NCBI GenBank assembly: GCA_029261835.1
Contig: JAJDAO010000067.1
Coordinates: 62,001-126,000, forward strand
From: Deltaproteobacteria bacterium
GTDB taxonomy: Bacteria; Myxococcota_A; UBA9160; UBA4427
Length of the DNA stretch: 64,000 bases
Direction of reading: 5' to 3'
The translations under genes were made by a program, and so were the position numbers. A model generated the notes under the pieces. The model saw only the letters and a list, made by a program, of their open reading frames with translations, was not told the DNA's origin and made no database searches. Below, in pieces: positions 1 through 7,783 of this stretch (position 1 is the stretch's first letter; every line of letters begins with the position of its first letter).

Positions 1-664
1 GCGGGAAGTCACCGGGGCCGGCCTTGATGGCCTGGTAGGCCTTGCGGTGAGCATCGATGTAGGTGGCGCTGGCGCGGCCCCACGCGCCGAGGTCTTTCTT
101 GCCGGGGGCGAAGGTGCCGAGCAGGTAGCCGAGGGTCGACGCAACGTTGGGCTCATTGATGGTGCAGCCCATCCCGATCAGGTCGCCCAGGTGGGCGACG
201 GCCCGTTCGCAGAAGCGGGCGAAGCGATCGGCGGTCGCTGCATTCTCCCAGCCCCCTTGTGCCGCGAGCCAACGAGGCGTCGTGAAGTGGTGAAAAGTGA
301 CCACCGGAAGCACCCCGTGTTCGTGGCAGCAGCCGAGCATGCGGCGGTAGTGGTCGAGCGCGGACCGGGAGAAGAAGCCGTCCTCGGGTTCGATGCGCGC
401 CCACTCGATCGAGAAACGATAGGCACCGAGCCCGAGTTCTTTCACCAGCCGAATGTCGTCGGGATAGCGATGGAACGAGTCGCAGGCGTCGCCGGAGGGC
501 TCGACCACGGGCGTGCTTGGCGCGTGCTCGAACTCCCACCAGTCGGAGTTCCAGTTGCCGCCCTCGATCTGGTGGGCCGCGGTCGCCACGCCCCAAAGGA
601 ATCCGTCGGGAAACTCGATCGCCACGACGCAGGACGGTAGGGCAATCGGCGAGCGTGCGCACAT
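1..664 (-). CDS. GH1 family beta-glucosidase, N-terminal part (cut by window edge)
   Basis: Retaining glycoside hydrolase of family GH1, which cleaves beta-linked glucosides or galactosides in the cytoplasm. Only about 221 N-terminal residues are visible and the frame runs off the left edge. Seen: FLWGVATAAHQIEG from residue 22, RFSIEWAR at 83-90, and TINEPN with Glu171 as the predicted acid/base. The nucleophile motif (TENG) would lie outside. No signal peptide. ATG at 664 is used; GTG at 625, just before the conserved start, is a plausible alternative. Together with the alpha-xylosidase and xylose genes near 39-44 kb it points to use of plant-type glycosides, but it is not linked to them here. 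Confidence 0.9.
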   Translation of the reverse strand, partial: MCARSPIALPSCVVAIEFPDGFLWGVATAAHQIEGGNWNSDWWEFEHAPSTPVVEPSGDACDSFHRYPDDIRLVKELGLGAYRFSIEWARIEPEDGFFSRSALDHYRRMLGCCHEHGVLPVVTFHHFTTPRWLAAQGGWENAATADRFARFCERAVAHLGDLIGMGCTINEPNVASTLGYLLGTFAPGKKDLGAWGRASATYIDAHRKAYQAIKAGPGDFP

Positions 665-1140
665 GGGTGACCTGTCCGTCGTCAGTATCGGCAAGTCTTG
701 ATATCACAGGGCTTCACGCTTCCAGGAAGACCGGTGGAAGAGAGCCCAGCGATTCCGGGTGGGCTGACATTGAGGACGGACAGGGAACCGACGCTGCGAG
801 ATCAATGATGAAGGAGCGCAGATCATTCGGGTCGTTGCTGCACCGGACGAGCACGCTTCCGTTCTCGGAGGCGGCCAGGACGCTGAGGGGGGCACCTGGT
901 GAGAGTGCCGGGAGCTGCACCACGCCGCTCGGGCTGTTGACCGAGCGGGAAGACCATCAGGCTTACGATGCAGCGAAGGAAGATCAAGCAGCGTACAGTG
1001 CGAAAGAGGATGAGAGCGTATCTGGCCGCAACGGCGGCCTAGGCTGAAGCCGAGATCCGCTGGTTTCGTCGGACAGCGCGATGGGCTAATCGATCCGAAG
1101 CACCGCGGATCGCATCACACGACGTGGATCGAGGCCCCCC
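665..1140. other. intergenic region without a supported gene
   Basis: This stretch lies between the divergent GH1 and LLM genes. Open frames exist in it but have no recognisable motifs or good ribosome sites. The only structure noted is a 54-bp repeat copy near its right end, listed separately. It should hold the promoters of both flanking genes. Confidence 0.5.
1004..1057 (+). repeat. 54-bp dispersed repeat, copy 1
   Basis: By eye this matches positions 2947-3000 at about 43 of 54 bases, with the shared core CTGGCCGCAACGGC. It contains a 6-bp stem (GGCCGC, loop AACG, GCGGCC). It also overlaps a tiny open frame (968-1042, 24 codons, very basic, ending LAATAA). The second copy encodes a similar peptide start. 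Function unknown: it could be a small extragenic element or a remnant of a small basic protein gene. Confidence 0.4.
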
Positions 1141-2007
1141 ATGAAGTTCGGACTCACTGCGCCCTACCAGATGGGCGCCATCGAAGACGGCGACTACGCC
1201 ACCCGCTTCGCGCGGCTGGCCGAGGAACTCGGCTTCGAATCGGTCTGGGTCGTCGAGCACGCCGTCATGTGCGTCGAGTGCCACTCGAAGTACCCCTACC
1301 ATCCGAGCGGGCGCTCGCCCTTCGACGAGGACGTGACCCAGCCCGATCCACTGATCTGGCTCACCTGGGCTGCCGCCGCGACTGAGCGCTTGCGACTGGG
1401 AACCGGCATCCTGATCCTCCCCCAACGCAACCCGGTGGTGCTGGCGAAGACCCTGGCATCGGCGGACCGGCTCTCCGGCGGGCGCATGATGCTCGGCATG
1501 GGAGTGGGCTGGGTGCGGGAAGAGGCGGACGCGGTGGGGACGAGCTTCGACGACCGCGGCAGGCGCGCCAACGAGTACATCGACATCATGCGCGCGCTGT
1601 GGCGCGAGCCCGTGTCGAGCTTTCAGGGTGAGTACCACAGCTTCTCCGGGGTGGTGAGCAAGCCCAAGCCCGTTCAGGAGGGCGGCGTACCCATCATCGT
1701 GGGCGGACACAGCAAGGCGGCTGCGCGCCGCGCGGGACGCCAGGGGGATGGCTTCTACCCGCTGGGCGTGGATCTCGACGGGATGCGGGGACTGGTAGAC
1801 GTGATGAGCCAGGCCGCGCGCGAAGCCGACCGGGACCCCGCCACCATCGAGATCACCATGGGCGGCGCACCGAATGCGGATCTGGCTGCGCAGTACCGGG
1901 ACGCCGGCGTCGGCCGCACGGTGATCTTTCCGGGCACCGGCGATCTCGACGAGCTGCGCGGGCAGCTCGAGCCTTTCGCCGAGAACGTCATGCAGCGCTA
2001 CGCCTAG
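1141..2007 (+). CDS. LLM class F420-dependent oxidoreductase
   Basis: Luciferase-like monooxygenase superfamily protein of 288 residues, the usual length for the F420-dependent subgroup. These TIM-barrel enzymes move hydride between reduced deazaflavin F420 and small substrates; the substrate here is unknown. Seen: MKFGLTAPYQMG start, the LGTGILILPQRNPVVLAKTLASADRLSGGR region around residues 85-115 and GMGVGW just after, all typical. Cytosolic. It sits 10 bp upstream of a SnoaL-like gene, so the two are probably co-transcribed. Confidence 0.9.
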   Translation: MKFGLTAPYQMGAIEDGDYATRFARLAEELGFESVWVVEHAVMCVECHSKYPYHPSGRSPFDEDVTQPDPLIWLTWAAAATERLRLGTGILILPQRNPVVLAKTLASADRLSGGRMMLGMGVGWVREEADAVGTSFDDRGRRANEYIDIMRALWREPVSSFQGEYHSFSGVVSKPKPVQEGGVPIIVGGHSKAAARRAGRQGDGFYPLGVDLDGMRGLVDVMSQAAREADRDPATIEITMGGAPNADLAAQYRDAGVGRTVIFPGTGDLDELRGQLEPFAENVMQRYA

Positions 2008-2017
2008 GGAACACGTC

Positions 2018-2491
2018 ATGTCCGACACAGACGCCGCCCTCCGCGCGCTGCTCGACCGTAGTGAGCTCCATGATCTCGCACTCCGCTACGCGCGTGCCGC
2101 GGACCGGCGCGACTACGCCGCGTTCCGCGAGATCTTCACCGAGCACGGCGCCATCCACGGCCATCGGGGCGGCGGCGACACAAGACCGCTCTACTCCATC
2201 GAGGGACGCGAGACGATCGTCGCGGGCATGGCGAGCCTCGAGCAGTACGAGAAGACGCTGCACGTTGTCTCGAACCAGCTCGTCGATATCGAGGGCGACC
2301 GGGCCAGTGGCGAGACCTACTGCATGGCCCACCACATCTACCGCAAGGACGGCGCCCCGATGAACCGCACCATGGCGATCCGCTACCAGGACCGCTTCGC
2401 GCGACACAACGGCCGCTGGTACTTCGAAGAGCGCCGGCTCGACATCGACTGGGAACGCGACCGCCCCCTCGGCGAGGACGGCTGGGCCTAG
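2018..2491 (+). CDS. SnoaL-like / NTF2-like family protein
   Basis: Protein of 157 residues with the alpha+beta cone fold pattern of the SnoaL_4/NTF2-like superfamily. Seen: an N-terminal helix with LHDLALRYARAADRRDYAAFREIF, a central 'SGETYCMAHHIYR' strand region, and a C-terminal 'GRWYFEERRLDIDW' strand. Relatives act as isomerases, dehydratases or ligand-binding proteins, so no reaction is assigned. It lies 10 bp after the LLM oxidoreductase and may act on the same compound. Confidence 0.85.
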   Translation: MSDTDAALRALLDRSELHDLALRYARAADRRDYAAFREIFTEHGAIHGHRGGGDTRPLYSIEGRETIVAGMASLEQYEKTLHVVSNQLVDIEGDRASGETYCMAHHIYRKDGAPMNRTMAIRYQDRFARHNGRWYFEERRLDIDWERDRPLGEDGWA

Positions 2492-2499
2492 CGTCCTGT

Positions 2500-2868
2500 C
2501 TAGGGCAGCGCCGCGTACGCGATGAATGCGCCAAGCAGTATGGCAACCGCAGCGGAGGCTCGATAGAGGGCGCGGTGTTCCTTGGTCCACCACCGAATGA
2601 ACGTCGCCCAGCGATCCGTGGGAATGAGCGGAAACACGAGGCCTGCGAGAAGCGCTATGGCACCGATGATTCGAAACCCGGCGGGAGATCTAGAGACTGG
2701 AGCCGCCAGAATCAGAACAAGCCCACTGACGACGCGCATCGCTGCAGCGATATGTAGCCCGCGCCGCGACTCCCAGTCTGCAACCGAGAGCAATCGGTCT
2801 GGGGAGACGGCCACCAATGCACCTACGAGTACGAGGGCAACGCCGAGGATCATAGCGAGCGTCGACAC
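2500..2868 (-). CDS. small four-helix membrane protein
   Basis: Protein of 122 residues with about four hydrophobic segments (near residues 3-22, 38-57, 63-82 and 104-120). The first may be a membrane anchor rather than a cleaved signal. A short charged stretch (PTDRWATFIRWWTKEHRALYR) separates the last two. I do not recognise the family. It ends 9 bp from the convergent SnoaL-like gene and is transcribed alone. Start ATG at 2868 has GGAGGAG upstream. Confidence 0.7.
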   Translation of the reverse strand: MSTLAMILGVALVLVGALVAVSPDRLLSVADWESRRGLHIAAAMRVVSGLVLILAAPVSRSPAGFRIIGAIALLAGLVFPLIPTDRWATFIRWWTKEHRALYRASAAVAILLGAFIAYAALP

Positions 2869-2937
2869 GGTTCTCCTCCTCCACCTTCTCTGTAGGCCCT
2901 TACGTCAACCCCGGCGAATGGACCGGGCTCGTCGTTC

Positions 2938-3009
2938 ATGGCCGGAAAGAGGAAGCGAGAGCATCTGGCCGCAACGGCAGCCCAAGCTAGAGCCAAGAAC
3001 TGTCTCTGA
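2938..3009 (+). other. tiny basic open frame covering repeat copy 2
   Basis: This 23-codon frame (MAGKRKREHLAATAAQARAK...) covers the second copy of the 54-bp repeat (2947-3000). It lacks a clear Shine-Dalgarno sequence, and copy 1 has a stop (TAG) inside the repeat, so coding is doubtful. It is listed because peptide character is partly conserved between copies (KRxRxxLAATAA). Confidence 0.2.
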
Positions 3010-3071
3010 GCCGGACCCGGCTCGAGTCCGACATCCTTCGACAACGTACCTTCCGACTCCACGCGCCGACG

Positions 3072-3551
3072 TCAGACGGTGTGCTCCTCTGCAGCTCGCT
3101 CCTGGTGCAGCGGATCTCGACTCAGATGAGATTCGATCACGCGGAGAATGTCGAAGCGCGTGATCGCACCCACCAGCCTTCCCTCATCGACGACGACGAA
3201 CCTCCGAAACGAGTAGTTCATGAACAGACCGGCGGCGTAGTAGATGTCCATGTCCGGCGGGATCGCGACCAGATCCGTGTTCATGAAGTCGCACACCCGC
3301 CCACGCGGGACTTCGGCATTGACGCCCGTGGCGAGCAGCTTGAGGCAATCCGTCTCGGTCAGCATGCCGATTGCACGGCCGGACTCATCAACGACAGGTG
3401 CTCCTGTGACGTGGTGCTTGAGCAAGAACGACACCGCGTCCAGGATCTCGGCGTCGGGACGGACCGTCGGCACGCGCTTGTCCATGTGGTCTTTCACGAG
3501 CGGCAACCCGCCGATTGCGCTCTGCAGAACTTGGGACTTGGCGTAGGGCAT
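3072..3551 (-). CDS. tandem CBS-domain protein
   Basis: Protein of 159 residues made of two CBS motifs (about residues 25-80 and 90-150), which together form one Bateman module. Such modules bind adenosine nucleotides and act as energy or ion-strength sensors. Seen: PTVRPDAEILDAVSFLLKHHVTGAPVVDE, then 'GMLTETDCLKLL', then 'VGAITRFDILRVIESH'. The ATG at 3551 is chosen over the longer frame because AAAGGAGG lies 4 bases before it. No enzymatic domain is attached, so it is probably a stand-alone regulator of an unknown partner. Confidence 0.88.
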   Translation of the reverse strand: MPYAKSQVLQSAIGGLPLVKDHMDKRVPTVRPDAEILDAVSFLLKHHVTGAPVVDESGRAIGMLTETDCLKLLATGVNAEVPRGRVCDFMNTDLVAIPPDMDIYYAAGLFMNYSFRRFVVVDEGRLVGAITRFDILRVIESHLSRDPLHQERAAEEHTV

Positions 3552-4116
3552 GAGTCCTCCTTTACCCGGGCATCCCTCAGCGGGCTCCGAACGCACAGCC
3601 ATCCCGCTACGACAGCTATACGCGCGGCACAGGGCAACCCGCCAGGAGGCCCCGGGGATATAGAGTCAAGAGCCATTGTCTCAGATGTCTCGCGGAAGAT
3701 GCAATCGCGATGAGCCGCCGCGGGGCTCGCTCTCACGCCCGGAGGGCATTGGTGCAACAATCGTGGGCTCCAAACCACCAAGAGCACCGGACCCCGCCAT
3801 GTCGCGGATCGATGGTCCACGATCTCGGCATGAAGTCGAGAGTTCACCCCAAGTACAAGACGAACTGCCGAGTCGGAAGCTGGGCCGAGTACGACCTCGC
3901 AGTGGTGCGCCTGTGGACGTGATGTCGAACTCAGACCGGCTGCCCGCGGGGCGCCCGTCCCACCATTACCGTGACCGCACTGATCCGGGGCTGACAGCCC
4001 TTCGATCGATTGAGAGCAAAGCGGTGGGTGAACGCTGGATTCTCCTCGGTTCGTGTTGACTCCTCGGCGCGGGCGATATGCAATGGGACCAGATTGGAAC
4101 TTCGCGAAGGAGCCTC
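3552..4116. other. intergenic region with transposon debris
   Basis: About 565 bp between the divergent CBS-protein and PI-PLC genes. Apart from the IS5-like remnant at 3812-3922, nothing was recognised. The right part should carry the promoter of the PI-PLC gene. Confidence 0.5.
3812..3922 (+). pseudogene. IS5-like transposase N-terminal remnant
   Basis: The short frame contains KYKTNCRVGSWAEYDLAVVR, which resembles the start of IS5-group transposases (pattern K-Y-R-x-x-N-W-x-E-Y-[DE]-x-A-L-x-x-R-G). It then hits a stop at the point where RGD/RGS-L-T-x-W is expected; a shifted frame just downstream reads GRDVEL. No DDE catalytic core or terminal inverted repeats could be seen. Judged a decayed insertion-sequence fragment. 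Confidence 0.5.
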
Positions 4117-5361
4117 ATGTCGGTTCGCAGCATTCTCCTGATCTTCTCAGTGGTAACGAGCGCTCCGGTTGCGTTGGCGGCCACGACGGACTTTCCCTCC
4201 TCCCTCGACACGCTGCCGATGAATCAGGTGCAGATCATCGGAACCCACAATTCGTACCACGAGCGGCCCTCTGCCGCGCTCGACACCCTGATGGTTAATA
4301 TCCTCAATTCGCAGCCAACGGTGCGACAGGACCTGTGTCCGGCTGATCCCGATGGCGACAGCTGTGTTCAACGCTTCCGCTACACCCACGCAACACTCAC
4401 CGATCAGCTGACCAATCTGGATATCAGACAGTTCGAGTTGGACGTCTTCCCCGACCCGGCCGGGGGTCTCTACCAGAATCCGCTCGGTTGGAGTTTTGCG
4501 AATGGGGGGCCGACGCCGCCCTTCGATCCCGCTCTCGTCGATCCTGGCTTCAAGGTCATGCACGTCCAGGATATAGACTTTCGAACCCGTTGCTTCACGC
4601 TGGTCGCGTGCCTCACGGAGATTCGCGACTGGTCCCTCGCCAATCCGGACCACCTACCGATCTTGATCCTGCTCGAAGCCAAAGACGAAATCATCCCCGA
4701 TGTTCCGCCTCTGCTGATCTTCTCGCAGCCGCCCGCCTTCACTTCGGCGATGTTCGATGCCCTGGACGCGGAGATCCTCAGTGTCTTCGATGCGAGCCAT
4801 ATCCTGACTCCCGACGATGTCAGGGGCGCACGCGCCACGCTTCGTGAAGCGGTCCTGCTCGATGGATGGCCAACTCTCGACGAAGCCCGTGGCCTGGTCT
4901 ACTTCGCGTTGGACAACGGCGGAAGCTATCTCACCGACTACGTGACTGGGCACGCGTCGCTCGCGGGGCGCGTGATGTTCACCGACTCCCCGAGCGCCTC
5001 GGACGAGGCGGCGTTCATCAAGCGAAACGATCCCGCAGCAGTGGACATCGGCACTTTGGTCGGGCAGGGCTTCCTGGTGCGAACGCGTGCCGATAGCGAG
5101 ACGCAGGAAGCCATCGTGAACGACACGACGAGACGAGATCAAGCCTTCGCCAGCGGCGCCCAGTTCGTCAGCACCGACTACCCGGTGGCAGACCCCCTGC
5201 TCTCGACGTACTCCGTCGAGTTCGCCGGCGGCACGTCGTTTCGCTGCAATCCGGTCAATTCGCCCTTGGACTGCACCTTTGTGCCCGAGCCTTCACTGGC
5301 GTTGCTCCAGATAGCGGCACTGGCCACATTGGCCCGCGTGGGGTCGAGGCGCCGCCGCTAA
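4117..5361 (+). CDS. secreted Ca2+-dependent phosphoinositide-PLC-like protein with PEP-CTERM tail
   Basis: Protein of 414 residues. Residues 1-22 form a signal peptide; a PLC-like phosphodiesterase (TIM-barrel) domain follows. Seen: IIGTHNSYHERP with His44, LDIRQFELDVFPDP near residue 108, and 'FKVMHVQDIDF' plus 'LPILILLEAKDE' strands, matching the Ca2+-dependent phosphoinositide-specific PLC group of bacteria. The last 26 residues (VPEPS, hydrophobic helix, RRRR) form a PEP-CTERM sorting tail, so the enzyme is probably surface-held or released after exosortase processing. ATG 4117 follows AAGGAG. Substrate (phospholipid head groups) is inferred from family only. Confidence 0.85.
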   Translation: MSVRSILLIFSVVTSAPVALAATTDFPSSLDTLPMNQVQIIGTHNSYHERPSAALDTLMVNILNSQPTVRQDLCPADPDGDSCVQRFRYTHATLTDQLTNLDIRQFELDVFPDPAGGLYQNPLGWSFANGGPTPPFDPALVDPGFKVMHVQDIDFRTRCFTLVACLTEIRDWSLANPDHLPILILLEAKDEIIPDVPPLLIFSQPPAFTSAMFDALDAEILSVFDASHILTPDDVRGARATLREAVLLDGWPTLDEARGLVYFALDNGGSYLTDYVTGHASLAGRVMFTDSPSASDEAAFIKRNDPAAVDIGTLVGQGFLVRTRADSETQEAIVNDTTRRDQAFASGAQFVSTDYPVADPLLSTYSVEFAGGTSFRCNPVNSPLDCTFVPEPSLALLQIAALATLARVGSRRRR

Positions 5362-5473
5362 TCGAACTCGTCGATCCCGCCATCGCCTGCGCCGTCAGTC
5401 GCCTGATCCCGTAGTGGGTCAAGACTCGGCCCGCCTCTACTGCGGCGTTGGTGTGTAGCTGCAACGCCAGCGA

Positions 5474-6064
5474 TCACGACCCTCGAGAGCGCATGACGGT
5501 GGCCACGTGCTCGGCGAGTTCCTCGCCGATCACCTCGATCGGCCGCGTGCTGGCCTCCGCCATGGCCAGCAGGAGGGCGCCTTCGAGAGCGGCCACCAAC
5601 ATTTCGGCCAAGCGCTCGGCCCGCGCCCTGTCGCCGCCGTTACGGCTCAGCCCGTCGGCGATCAACCGTTGCCAGGCGACGAAAGACTCCCGGCAGGCCT
5701 CCTGCAGGGCCGGCGCCGCCGGCGTGCTCTCGAGCGTGAAGATCGCCACCGGGCAACCGTCGGTGAAGTCCGAGGCCTCGATCCAGTACGCGATACCGCG
5801 GGCCAGGGTGCGTACGAACGCGCCCGGCTCTTCGCTTGCCTCGGCGGCTGCGGCGAAGAGCGACTCCAGCCCACGGGAGGCCTCGTGGATCGCCTCCAGG
5901 GCCAGCTCCTCCTTACCTCCAGGAAAGTGGTGGTAAAACGAACCCTTGGGCGCCCCGCTCTGTTCGAGGATCTGGGCCAGCCCGGTGCCGAAGTAGCCCT
6001 GGCGCTGAAACAGGCGGGCCGCTGTCAGAATGGCGCGCTGCCTGGCATCCGATTTCCGAGGCAC
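5474..6064 (-). CDS. TetR/AcrR family transcriptional regulator
   Basis: Repressor of 196 residues. The N-terminal helix-turn-helix (PRKSDARQRAILTAARLFQRQG... GSFYHHFPGGKEEL, residues 2-55) is typical of the TetR group with a TetR_C-like ligand domain. GTG at 6064 is taken as start, since upstream sequence is not conserved and includes the operator area. Divergent from the SnoaL-like gene at 6273; the strong palindromes between them (6082-6130) are the likely binding sites, so it probably represses itself and that gene. Confidence 0.9.
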   Translation of the reverse strand: MPRKSDARQRAILTAARLFQRQGYFGTGLAQILEQSGAPKGSFYHHFPGGKEELALEAIHEASRGLESLFAAAAEASEEPGAFVRTLARGIAYWIEASDFTDGCPVAIFTLESTPAAPALQEACRESFVAWQRLIADGLSRNGGDRARAERLAEMLVAALEGALLLAMAEASTRPIEVIGEELAEHVATVMRSRGS

Positions 6065-6081
6065 GGGCCCAGTATAGCCAT

Positions 6082-6130
6082 TGTATGGCGATCGCCATAC
6101 ATAGTATGTTCTATGGTGATTGTCATAGAA
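6082..6130. promoter_or_regulatory. palindrome cluster, probable TetR operator
   Basis: A perfect 20-bp palindrome TGTATGGCGATCGCCATACA lies at 6082-6101. It is followed by an 11-bp palindrome ACATAGTATGT (6099-6109) and a 22-bp imperfect palindrome with 7-bp arms TTCTATG/CATAGAA (6109-6130). The cluster begins 18 bp upstream of the tetR start codon and faces the divergent SnoaL-like gene. Operator role is inferred from symmetry and position. Confidence 0.7.
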
Positions 6131-6272
6131 CGTCGACGATCTACTGACGGGCGGCCGGTGACCCGCTTGCCAACTCTCGAGGGACTGAGGCGGGCGCGCT
6201 TGTTGTGGGCGGCCGGCCGTGAGGTGGAGAGCCCGGTGCCCTCGCCGGACCGGAGCAACAGGGGAGAAGGAC

Positions 6273-6656
6273 ATGGACGAGACCACTGTGAAAGCCATTG
6301 CCGAGAAGCTCATCGGCGCGTGGAACGCGCAGGACGTCGAGCGCTTGCTGGCCTGCTACACCAACGACATCGCCTACGTGGACCCGAACACTCGCGGGGC
6401 GGTCGAGGGAAAGGACGCCAACCGCCGCTACCTCACCAAGCTGTTTGGCAGGTGGGAGATGACCTGGGCGCTAAAGCAGGCATACATCTTCGAAGCCGGC
6501 AACGGCTGCGCGGCAATGTGGCACGCCACCTTTCGGAAGCCGGAAGGCGGCGAGACGATCGAGGCCGACGGGATGGACCTCGTCATCGTCGAGGGCGAGC
6601 TGATCAAACGCAATGAGGTCTACTTTGACCGCGCCGTGTTGGCCGCCTTGATTTAG
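6273..6656 (+). CDS. SnoaL-like / nuclear transport factor 2 family protein
   Basis: Protein of 127 residues with the NTF2-like cone fold: helix 'IAEKLIGAWNAQDVERLLACYTNDIAYVDPNT', then strands 'GNGCAAMWHATFRK' and 'DGMDLVIVEGELIKRNEVYFDR', typical of SnoaL_2. Start ATG 6273 follows GGGGAGAAGG; the longer frame upstream is not supported. It is divergent from a TetR gene across a palindromic operator, so expression is probably induced by a small ligand that this protein or a distant partner converts. Reaction unknown. Confidence 0.85.
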   Translation: MDETTVKAIAEKLIGAWNAQDVERLLACYTNDIAYVDPNTRGAVEGKDANRRYLTKLFGRWEMTWALKQAYIFEAGNGCAAMWHATFRKPEGGETIEADGMDLVIVEGELIKRNEVYFDRAVLAALI

Positions 6657-6672
6657 GGCGCACAACGCGGCG

Positions 6673-7032
6673 CTAGCTTCCGGCCGGTGTGCTCTCGCAC
6701 ATGTCGACCGAGCCTCTCTCGCAACGCCCCTCGCACTTGACGGTTCCAGCGGCATCCTTGACCGCCGCGCCCCCTTCAACGATGGAACAGAAGACCTCGC
6801 CCTCCAGTGTCTTCTCGCACTCGCCCTTGCCGCACAGAACCTGCCCGTCTCGGGTCCGGACTACTGTGCCGTCTTTGTATCGCGAACAGAACACTTCCCC
6901 GTGGCGATTCTTGTCACACTGCCCGCTGCCGCAAATGACCTCTCCTTCGCGATTCTTCATGCAGTCCGCGCTACCAGAGGCGGGAATCGCAAGCAGAGCA
7001 CCAACCAGGATGACCGTCGTGATGTAACTCAT
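6673..7032 (-). CDS. secreted Cys-rich repeat protein
   Basis: Protein of 119 residues: signal peptide (residues 1-22, ending SGSA) and a mature part with ten cysteines in imperfect repeats of GEV[IF]CG-G-C-K---GEVFCS type (for example 'GEVICGSGQC', 'GQVLCGKGEC', 'GTVKCEGRC'). The repeated two-Cys unit suggests disulfide-stabilised short hairpins outside the cytoplasm. I do not recognise a named family. Transcribed alone, ending 16 bp from the convergent SnoaL-like gene. Start at 7032 is preceded by GGGAGG. Confidence 0.75.
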   Translation of the reverse strand: MSYITTVILVGALLAIPASGSADCMKNREGEVICGSGQCDKNRHGEVFCSRYKDGTVVRTRDGQVLCGKGECEKTLEGEVFCSIVEGGAAVKDAAGTVKCEGRCERGSVDMCESTPAGS

Positions 7033-7054
7033 GTGTGAGCCTCCCGCGATATAT

Positions 7055-7073
7055 CTAGTGTCCCGTCTCGGAA
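7055..7073 (+). repeat. short recurring motif CTAGTGTCCCGTCTC
   Basis: Matches 37130-37149 (CTAGTGTCCTGTCTCATAAA) and, less well, 2488-2503 (CTAGCGTCCTGTCTAG). All three lie immediately outside coding genes. It could be a decayed mobile-element end or an extragenic repeat. Confidence 0.3.
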
Positions 7074-7187
7074 GTTCGCCAACAGTCTCGATGGCTAAGA
7101 AGAATAGCGTCCCTCCGAAGTGATCGGGCTACAGTATCTGGCCGAAACGTCGCCGCAGCGAGCCGGCGAAACCGAAGGAGGAGGAGA

Positions 7188-7715
7188 ATGGTGTTTCCTC
7201 TGATCTCTCCGTCTCACCGTGAGAGCATGCTACGGCACAACTGGTGGGGGCATGACGGTCGCTGGTACCTCTTTGTCGCCCAGGAATGCGGATTCGAGAA
7301 AGCCAACGCGATGAACTTGTCGATCAATCAAGCCGTCGGCAAGATGGAGATCCAGAACCTGGCTGCTGTTTCCGGTCTGGATCGAGAGGGGATGAGGGAA
7401 GCCATCCTCGACGTCCTGAGATGGAATCTAGACCTGTGCACGGGCGATGTCTTCGATATCGCGGGGTTCGAGCAAGCGGGGAACAGTCTCGTGCTGACGA
7501 TATCCGCCTGCCCCGCCTGTGCGGGTACGCAGAAGGCGGGGTACCGGGATCTCTATGAATGCGCCTGCTTCAAGCGGGCCGAGGGCTGGCTGGAAGGCCT
7601 CGGAGTGCCGGGTAGCGCGACCATTCGCAAGAGCCTCGTGCGAGGAGACGAGAGCTGCGAGATCGTCATGACGCTCGAGCACGGGGTCGAAGCCACAGCG
7701 GGTCCTTCTGAGTGA
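7188..7715 (+). CDS. cytosolic Cys-containing protein of DUF6125 type
   Basis: Protein of 175 residues starting MVFPLISPSHRESMLRHNWW, with 'GHDGRWYLFVAQECGFEKANAMN' and a later cysteine set (CPACAG near 105, then YECACFKRAEGW). This resembles a domain of unknown function (DUF6125-like, distantly V4R/hydrocarbon-binding proteins) common in related genomes. The cysteines may bind metal or cofactor; this is inference. Strong ribosome site GGAGGAGG before ATG 7188. No partner gene adjacent. Confidence 0.65.
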   Translation: MVFPLISPSHRESMLRHNWWGHDGRWYLFVAQECGFEKANAMNLSINQAVGKMEIQNLAAVSGLDREGMREAILDVLRWNLDLCTGDVFDIAGFEQAGNSLVLTISACPACAGTQKAGYRDLYECACFKRAEGWLEGLGVPGSATIRKSLVRGDESCEIVMTLEHGVEATAGPSE

Positions 7716-7783
7716 GGATCGGGTTGCGCAGTTCGATTCTGCGACGGTGCGACGAGTCATGGCTCTTGGGTGATGTACTGCAG

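Noticed and set aside
7137..7175. Third copy of the 54-bp repeat (TATCTGGCCGAAACG...)
   Set aside because: Only the first ~15 bases match well; the rest is near random, so it is not counted.
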